Assembly: GCA_037833965.1 (NCBI GenBank)
Contig: AP031355.1
Location: forward strand, 21,105,501 to 21,169,500
From: Marchantia polymorpha subsp. ruderalis
Lineage: Eukaryota > Streptophyta > Marchantiopsida > Marchantiales > Marchantiaceae
Direction: 5' to 3'
Length of the DNA stretch: 64,000 bases
The position numbers were made by a program, and so were the translations under genes. Positions 56,578 to 64,000 of the stretch are shown here, one piece after another (the stretch's first letter is position 1; each line of letters begins with the position of its first letter). A model generated the notes under the pieces. That model saw only the letters and a list, made by a program, of their open reading frames with translations, did not search any database and was not told where the DNA came from.

Positions 56578-57019
56578 CATGCACTGTAGTGCAGCGTAGT
56601 GTAGTGTAGTGTAGAGTGTTAGTTAGGATCTTAGAAGGTATAAAGTAGTTCAAGGCGTCTTGCCTTGGGATTCTTCCAGTTTCGGAAGTGCAGATCAGGA
56701 ACTCAATTTCTCTGCGTGTTTGTGTCCTTAGTTTTGTCACCACGCAAGAGTATCTACAGCTTGACGAAGATACCGCATTTTGTAGCTGAAGGCCTTCGGC
56801 CGAATGTTCAGAGCTAGTATACTGGTTAGATACTTGAGCAGTTTGGATCCACACCTACGGGTGATTGTTGAATGCTCAGAGCTAGTAACTGGTTAGATAC
56901 TTGAGTAGTTCGTCCTTACACCTTCGGATGATTGTTCCTGTTTGTACTCCTTCGGGATGTTTCCCCTGAATGCCAAAGTGAAGTTTTGTTACTTCGAGTA
57001 AGCCTTGGTTGTAAATTCA

Positions 57020-57622
57020 GGCCAAGGCGCCGTCCAAGGCGCCCGACCTCGGCCTAAGCCCCCAACTCCTAGATTCTCCAAGACCCGCGATTCTCCCTTT
57101 TAACTCTATTTTACGTACCCATCTGCTTCTCACGCTTGTACATTCGACATTCATGACAACGCCGACTTCTGCCGTCAGAAATCTTCTTCCACATGGCACT
57201 CTTCAACCGAAGGAACTCTTCAACGCCTTTGCCTATCCATATCAGTCACTTTCGACACTCATAACTCAGTGATCCCTTATCCGTTTCAAGAGTTCTTGGG
57301 CTCGTTAGAACGAACGTGTCAAGTTCTATATATCAAGACCCTAACTAAGTCAAGGCGTTACGAATTGTGAAAGTTATGAGGAATTTACTCTTCTGCCAAA
57401 GGCACTCAAAGCGGGTCCTGCAGCATGAACCGCCCGTTCCGTCCAAGACGCCCGACTGTGGCCTAAGCCCAAAACCCCTAGACTGACCTCGATTCCCCTA
57501 GATCCCGAGATTTTCTTTTGACTCTGTTTTTGCGTATTGATTATTATTTACAACTGCTACCGCGGTACTTATTATTCAAAAATGTTTTAATTCTGAAAAA
57601 AAATAAAAACTGGCTTACCACA
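57020..57622 (-). repeat. Family A 5' leader, inverted, ends at LTR terminus
   Basis: Contains one shared module (about 57245-57385) and the conserved CGGTACTTATTATTCAAAAATG run, and ends TGGCTTACCACA at 57622. AT-rich DNA follows. The same arrangement as at 23047-24065 closes the other repeat cluster. Confidence 0.6.
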
Positions 57623-58925
57623 ATTATATTCTCCAAGCATTTAAAAAAACGACTTAATATAATGATTACCTTGGATAATTGTATTATCTAGAAATATTTT
57701 ATTTGAATAGAATATTCGACGAATGAGTATTTTGAAATATTAAAGTTTACAGTGTTTGCAAACCATTCACTGTTATAGCTAAAGTATATCAAACAAATAA
57801 ACGAAATTACGTATTTTAAAATTTGCATATGCAAATCAAGAAATTCCAAAACAACATTTCATTTGATGAGTTTCTAAAGTTTCAATTGGGTTTGTGTCAT
57901 AATATACAATTGTAGATCCTTTAGGTTGTGAAAATGGTCATTGACCTTGATGTTTTGAAATCTATAATCGTTTTTAAAGTTAACGATAGATTTATTGTTG
58001 CACAAAAAATTGATAATATCAATGCACTATAAGAGTTGAAAAGTTGAAAAATAAAATCAAAGGTACTCAAATTTTTTCAGATATGAATGAGTTTTAAGAA
58101 TGAAAACAAAATCCTAAAATCAGAGTCAGATATATTTAGAGTAGATTATGAGTGATGAAAAATGAATATCAACATATTCAAAGCTTAAAAGTCGTTGTTA
58201 TGCATAAAATGATTCTTTATTAAATATACAAGTAAATAACATGCATGTAGAAGTTTATGCATATGACTGAGATTTTTAAGTGCTCAATAGGACATAATCT
58301 TTTTAATAATGAGAATTCATGAATAAAATTTTATTTTAATATGTTTTTTTCATGATACTTGAATATATAGATATAAAGAAACTTTGACATTATATGTTTA
58401 CCATATGTGTATTTTCAAAATTTTTGTGTTAGTTGATTAAAAGCTGTCGATTTTATTTCTCAAAAATGAAATTATTGATTTTGCTTGAATCAATATGATT
58501 AATGATGTGTGATGCATAATTACGCATTCATTGGTTTTGTCTAATTTTAATTTGATTGATTTGATGACTTATTATTATTTGTAAGTGTTAAATAATATAT
58601 ATGCATTTAAAACTATAAATGGAAGTTGTATCATTAATGATACAAATTATTTACAACCAATTCATATCATGGAGTTCTTGTAGAAGAAGAGGAAATGGAG
58701 AAACTCTTATATAAATTTTACGAAACTTGTCGACTTTAAAGGCTAGATCTCTCGATGAAATCCAGACTAAGAGCAAATACGCCATCGCATCATACAGCTA
58801 TGTATTTATACCTTCGAACATATCCAATCCAGATCTCGTTGATCTACATATCTAGCACAATCATCGTGGTAAGGCTCCAGAGAATTATTGCCTCGTAGCT
58901 ATGACTGTCCACAGAACTATGATGC
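57623..58925. other. Very AT-rich intergenic region
   Basis: Long A/T runs and no ORF of interest. It lies 3' of the minus-strand gene at 58926-59507. Confidence 0.5.
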
Positions 58926-59507
58926 TCACAGCGTTCTTGTCTTCCCAGCAGTCTTAGGCTTGAAAGTCGCGCCATGAGATCGGAGCCAGTCCACTTTCTC
59001 GGCATTTGAAAGATTCTTCAGCTTTGAGTATAATCTAGCATTCTCCCAACCATTGAGAATCCAGCTCCCGTTGTAGGTCTTGGGGATGAAAACGACTCCA
59101 CTAGGCACTGGGGGCTTCCTCTTACATACAGGTTTCACTGGTTTAGGTGGAGTGCTGCAGCCTCCGTACCAGTATGCCGAATTAGCCGTACCCGCGAGGT
59201 TGTCCATCGTGTAACAAATATCGCCGGCGAAGTCAGCTGTAGGTGTACCAGTGCAATTTCTGTTCTTGAAGACCCGGGTACGCCCGCAATTTCCAGCACC
59301 AACAACTTGAATAGAACCTCGCCAAACACCTTCTCTGAGACAGATTTCTTGATCAAATCCAATGTAAAAATTTCCAGACCCTGAGCAGTCATTCCTTTCA
59401 TAAAATATTATCTGAACATCGTTCTGACCTGCCACCATGGTCGACAAGCTCAGAAGAGCCATCTGCATGCCCAGAGCACAGACGCGCATTGCGCTCCACC
59501 TATCCAT
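58926..59507 (-). CDS. Small secreted cysteine-rich protein with two crystallin-like repeats
   Basis: 193 residues from ATG 59507 (MDRWSAMRVCALG) to TGA at 58926-58928. The open frame extends seven codons upstream but without an ATG. Residues 1-27 look like a signal peptide (MQMALLSLSTMVAG). The mature part has six cysteines at 41, 56, 74, 85, 98 and 116, plus one at 127. Two segments look duplicated: FYERNDCSGSGNFYIGFDQ then EIC, and FKNRNCTGTPTADFAGDIC. The F/Y-x-x-x-C-x-G pattern recalls a beta/gamma-crystallin Greek key, an inference only. A proline/lysine hinge (PPKPVKPVCKRKPP) leads to a basic C-terminal part with the N-glycosylation sites NGS and NLS. No stops and no intron needed. Probable apoplastic protein of unknown role. 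Confidence 0.7.
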   Translation of the reverse strand: MDRWSAMRVCALGMQMALLSLSTMVAGQNDVQIIFYERNDCSGSGNFYIGFDQEICLREGVWRGSIQVVGAGNCGRTRVFKNRNCTGTPTADFAGDICYTMDNLAGTANSAYWYGGCSTPPKPVKPVCKRKPPVPSGVVFIPKTYNGSWILNGWENARLYSKLKNLSNAEKVDWLRSHGATFKPKTAGKTRTL

Positions 59508-59528
59508 CTTCTCTGAGTGCTGCAGCAA

Positions 59529-62500
59529 TCAAAGCAACCAGACATCAAACAATCTGGAATCGAAGTTTGATGCTCTTTGTCTTGCGTCATTCGAGAATTC
59601 CAACTGCAGGAAAGAGCAGGGTCGTCTGCGTTCTCAACACTGAGTCGATCTCAGTAAGCTGTTATGAATACATTGTTTGATATTTAAGCTTAAATTAGAC
59701 TAATCACTCAAACTTTCGAACGTGTAGATTTTCGAAAAGCAGTCTCTAGGTTCGAAGCAATCAAAGCAATTCAGACCTTCAGCAATATGTCGACAAACTG
59801 TGAAAGCAATGTGAAACATTGCCATGAGCTCAGAATGAAATAATTTGAACTCACAGATAAGTACAAGCAGGATCTAAGACTTTACTTCTAGAGAGCGGTT
59901 CATACAAAGTCTGAACAGAAATTACCTTGAAAACAAGTCTCGGACCAGTCTTGCCACACCTTGTCGGTATATGCAATGAACCAAAAGTAGAAGACAAACT
60001 GTAAAGTATGGCGGATCCGTTGATCTTATATACTTCAGCAATCAGTTGAGACCAGCGTACGCCGAGGTTGACTTGCCCACGCAACATACCTTGCGTAGAT
60101 GAAACTATTGTTCTTTGTTCCAAGATATCTGTAGAGTAAAACATCAGTTTGCATGACATACCATTCACGTTCGGAACGGTTTTCTGTCACGTTACAGAAT
60201 GTGAGTGCTCGTTTATCATTCTCAGCTGGACGACTACCACTATTGTGATCTTCTTCATTTGTTCCATCCACTGGTCATCATGTCATCGAGAATGTCGTAC
60301 ACAAGTTGAAATATGGAAACAGGATTATGGATATGAAATTGGTGATGAACATTCAAGGAACTTGGCTGTGTGCGCTATCGCTATTCATAATGTAGCAGCA
60401 TGCAGATACATGGAAGAACACGGGAGCCTTGGAGTTTTCCACAACCATTGCAGAGTTGTGGAAGCAGCAACATGTATTATTTGAATCTTGATGGAAAGGC
60501 AAATTAAGAGGGATTCTCTTACTGGGCCACCATAATTTGCAGGTTAATTCTGATCTCACTCAATGGGAGATATATAGAAAATTAGAGCGATTTTGTGAAC
60601 TTCCGAAGCCTGTTCACCTTTCATCGTACGATTCCTCTTCCTAGCATGTTTCCAACATCATCAGGCATATTGAGGCAATTTGCACTTCCAATTGGGATGG
60701 CGAAGTAATGAGTATTTCTTTTTGTTTATCTCTTCATCATGTTAAGCTTTGAAGTTTTTCCTCATTCACATAGTACGCACGTAGGAGCCAAATATTCACG
60801 TTGATGTTTACGCTTTCGGATGTTTTTTCAGTAAAATTTCATGTTTTTCGCTGATCTTCACTGCATGGAAACAGAAATTTTGATATTCCCGTAAGTCTCG
60901 TCATTGGCTTTTGAGATTACCAAAAGCCAACAGTGTTAAACATGTGTTCCCTTGAGACAATATCTATGAGTCAGCCCACAGCAGCAGTCGGAATGAGCAG
61001 ATTCAGGTTGTCAAATTTTTTCACTCACAGAGCACGTTCTTGCCATGACCTGCCAAGTCAACTCAACTCTTCTGCATGCAACGAGTTTGTGATGGAGGTA
61101 AGGAAGAAAGATTGCTCAAGGCAAGTGCTGCTATAGTAATCGAAAACGAGGATAATAATTTTGATTTGCAACGAAGACAATAGATTGTCGGTGCCGTTCA
61201 GATTGCTACAAGAACCGTGGAACAAGCACAGTGATGAGATGTACCACAACTTTGCACAATCTTACAGGGAAGTTGGCCTATCAATTTAGGTCTATCCTAA
61301 ATCTGTTGCGATAGACATCACAAAAACTTTAATAGAGGATTATCTTAACATTTCAGAGTATTTCAAATATCACTATCAACCTTCCGGGGTGGACTGGAAA
61401 TAAGAGCGTATAAACCTTCACCTAACTTGTCAATTGCCAACCATACATAGACGGCAAAATCCAACCTCCAACAGTGAGCTGAATATTCATATATTTCTTT
61501 CAATAACGACTGTCAAGTAAACTATAAGTCCGCTTTTATGTAAAATCAATGAACTGGTGAATAGCATGTCTAACCAACTAGGCGTACGTGGAATAACACC
61601 GATACTTCCATCTCCAGATCTATGAAGATGAAATTTTTTTTACCTTTTCATAGATCTTCCTTCTCATTTGAAAAACCAAGTTTCTTATAGATCTATATTT
61701 CCAGAGCATACGTACTAAAAATATCATATTTTCGCAACAGAGGACCATCTTGATTCATTGTTATCATTTCATTTTGGAGAGTTACATACAACGTACTGCA
61801 GTTCGCAGGCGAGCTTGGGACAGGTCTTAGATGTGAAAGTGAAAGTGAAATTACCTCTTGCCCAAGTAAATGACTACACTGAGCAGTATTCCTGATAAAA
61901 TCCCAAAACTCTAGCAAGAATGGTGATCAATGCAAGGGAGGATGAGACCGAATAGTTCATGATCATGATTCACTTTCGTGGCTACTATTCTTCTCTCTAC
62001 AGCGAAGTCACGGGTAACTTCCATAAAGAGGCTCACAACTACCATAGCCTCAGATTCACTGTCCGAATGTGATGGACATGCATGCATGCATGCTAGGTAA
62101 TGGGCTCAGACACTGAACTCAGCCAAATGTGTGGCATCATGAGGCATGACCTACGAGCTTAGCATTGTCTGTAAAGCAAAAAACTTTGAAATGGATTGAG
62201 CAGAAGTGCACAATTCTGCCGTTTATTCGGGAGAAAAGTAAGCAAGATTCACAATCAGGACGGCGATAAGTTCGTAGAGAAACCCTAAACCCTAAACTAC
62301 TCGGTAGTCATTAGGATCGTCCTACATGCGAATAAAATACAAATATACGACTAGTGACAGATTTTCTTTCATATATCTGATTTAGTAACTACTAGAATCT
62401 AAATATTGCCCTAGGAACCATAATAGCATCGATATGGCTAATTTGTACATTTGGAACTCTTGATGAATGCGAGGATCAAGAGGTTTTGGATGCCTCCGTT

Positions 62501-62569
62501 AGCATCGGTACTTCCAAAAGTATTGAATTGTGGAACGGGACTGAAAAAGAAAAACCAATGCATAGATGA
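59529..62569. other. AT-rich intergenic region
   Basis: Short ORFs without domains. A weak 11-bp stem inverted repeat at 61616-61626 / 61647-61657 (AGATCTATGAA) and a (GCAT)n run at about 62078-62092 are the only structures noticed. Two telomere-like units AAACCCTAAACCCTAAA lie at about 62280-62297. No gene supported. Confidence 0.4.
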
Positions 62570-62755
62570 AATGTGTAGCAAACAGCGCTGCGATGCCTCA
62601 GTCTTACCGAACAATATTCGTGGAGATGATGAAGAGAAGAATTGTAACCATCTTTCGATCCTAGGGTTTAAAAGTGTTGTATTTAAGGTCAAACTTGGGG
62701 CTTTATGTCCTGCGCGGATATCGTCGCACTTCCTGCTCGAGCTGCGATGTGAGCA
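62570..62755 (+). pseudogene. Class III peroxidase exon 2 fragment
   Basis: Translation gives CDASVLPNNIRGDDEEKNCN then LSILGFKSVVFKVKLGALCP, aligning with exon 2 of the intact gene (GCEASVLLD...[21 protein letters not shown]). In the next frame SCADIVALPARAAM completes the exon, so about ten bases were lost at TGTCCTG. An acceptor-like TGTAG precedes it. I find no matching exon 1, 3 or 4 nearby. It is a relic of a second peroxidase copy about 28 kb from the intact one. Confidence 0.75.
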
Positions 62756-64000
62756 GTAAGCCCACGAACTGGTGAGGAAGTCTATCAGCTGCTAATTCTG
62801 ATACTGAGAGTAGTTCAGCTCAGCATCGCACTCTAGGCACTTTAGGTATCACTACACGACACATGCAGAGCACAAATGATCCCTTGAGTAGGATTGTTCT
62901 GAATCTCAGGTGTACTGTTGGGATCCTCCGACAAAAGGTAGGGGGCATTAGCTGGTTTGTGCCGTTGCGTTGAACAGACGGAGCTGTGTCACTAGCAGCT
63001 GAGGGAGTCAAAACATTACCACCGCTTTCTGAAAGTTTCGGCATTCTGTCAGCCTTAATCCGAAAGATCCAGTAATTGGTCATCCTTACAGTGACAATTC
63101 AGAATCTCTTGTCAAAGATTGCCAAACGCTCCGTCGGTCGTCCGATTTCCATCTCTATGTGCATGTGCTAAGTGTTAGCTGCCATTTTTCCTCTAATTGT
63201 TCCTTACACGATTATTGAGCAGTTTCAGACTTACAGTCACAGGAAATTTAGCTTCACCTTTTAAGGCTCGTTCTTGATTTGGAAATCATATCATGAACAA
63301 ATGCACGTTGAATATTCCAAAGGAATGTTCGACGTAATATTATTTCTAGGTCACGAACGAGCTTGAAAAAGTGGAGGTTAATGTCCTGTGACTGTAAGTC
63401 TGAAACCTAGATCCTGCTAAATAATCATGTGAGGAGCAATTCCGAGAAAGGAGACTAATATGTTGTTCGACTAAAATTTTTAAGCAGAAGGGAAAGTAAC
63501 ACAACCTCAGGACCTGCATTGAGAAATATTTTTTTCAAGCTTAGTGATTGTTGGTAAGAAGAAACAAAACATGATGTACTGATACTCTGCTCATAAATCT
63601 GGGATTGCGAAGGAGGAATCAGCACTCATCATCGAAAGATTGCGCAATCAGTAAATGTTGATGAATCAAAGGTGTCATGTTCAATACCAGGCTGCAAGCT
63701 ACCGTACGAACCCGAGGTTGCCTTCTCTACAGATTTCTCTAGAAAATCTTCCGCAAGAAGCATGCCAAGCAAAACAGCCCTGGCCGGCCCCATGGGTGAG
63801 CCCTAATAGACGGACTATCAACAAGGGACAATTTGATACTCGGATCCGTACAGATCACCCGTGACTAGGATCATATCCTGATGATGGAACACACTTGCCA
63901 AGAACGTGCATGTGATGGCAAGCAAGGAAATCTTCACAGAGATTGAATTTTTTTCTTCATCCAGCCTCAAAATTGGACTACAGGAGGAGTTTCTTGTGAG
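62756..64000. other. Intergenic region, no gene recognised
   Basis: Only short ORFs on both strands. The 63655-63864 frame has no convincing domain. Confidence 0.4.

Larger units (their letters stand above)
39648..57019 (+). mobile_element. Family A copy hosting nested Ty3 elements
   Basis: Starts TGTGGTAACACAC at 39648. The leader and N-terminal ORF are largely deleted. The C-terminal ORF (39996-40920) is interrupted by a chromovirus (40921-56390), flanked by TCGGA, and resumes at 56391. The tail with TATAAAG (56639) ends within the tail at about 57019, without the TTATTACA terminus, where inverted leader sequence abuts. Flanks of the outermost termini (AAACA and ATTAT) do not match. Confidence 0.65.

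Noticed and set aside
39648-57622. One large element bounded by inverted TGTGGTAAC ends
   Set aside because: The flanking five bases differ (AAACA and ATTAT) and the right part is a leader fragment in inverse orientation, not a matching half.
60149-60484. ORFs in the right-hand AT-rich region
   Set aside because: No domain, codon bias or splice support; lengths expected by chance.
63655-63864. Possible peroxidase exon 3 (WPAPWVSPNRR)
   Set aside because: The resemblance to the GGPxWxVPLGRRDG motif is slight, no flanking conserved residues follow, and splice sites are not convincing.

Overview
The window looks like nuclear DNA of a land plant, most likely a liverwort such as Marchantia. Spliced genes, a class III peroxidase, Ty1/copia, chromovirus and Athila-like retrotransposons and tRNA-primed LTRs show a plant. 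The liverwort placement rests on my memory that the abundant proline-rich/coiled-coil ORF family here is common in Marchantia gene sets, so it is an inference. Two compartments alternate: GC-rich, heavily nested repeats and AT-rich single-copy-like DNA.

Layout. 1-24065 is a nest of one repeat family, called family A here. Its copies run from TGTGGTA(A/C)CCCAC to GTGGGTTATTACA and carry one long ORF: an N-terminal helical domain, a proline-rich linker packed with short palindromes, an acidic stretch and a C-terminal coiled coil. The copy at 3366-8657 is complete and flanked by 5-bp target duplications (AGAAC) inside the ORF of another copy. The copy at 11319-18330 has a tRNA-Asp-like primer site, a gag-like remnant and a polypurine tract in an internal region of only about 500 bp. 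I therefore read the ORF-bearing unit as a giant LTR with the ORF in U3. 24066-33230 is AT-rich, with a decayed Ty1/copia element (25530-29405) and two tRNA-like repeats. 33234-35635 is a four-coding-exon class III peroxidase gene that appears intact. 36540-39400 is an ancient, decayed family A copy. 39648-57622 is a younger family A copy containing a chromovirus (40921-56390), which in turn contains an Athila-like element (41487-51608). All three insertion levels can be read from target-site duplications. 57623-64000 is AT-rich, with a small secreted cysteine-rich protein gene on the minus strand and a peroxidase exon fossil.

How it fits together. The only host genes I can support are the peroxidase (secreted, cell-wall redox chemistry) and the secreted crystallin-like small protein. 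Everything else is retrotransposon biology. Both Ty3-type elements are recent, since I found one difference between the LTRs of each, yet their coding regions are broken, which suggests help in trans. Family A and the Athila-like LTRs share a module of about 150 bp, linking two otherwise different families.
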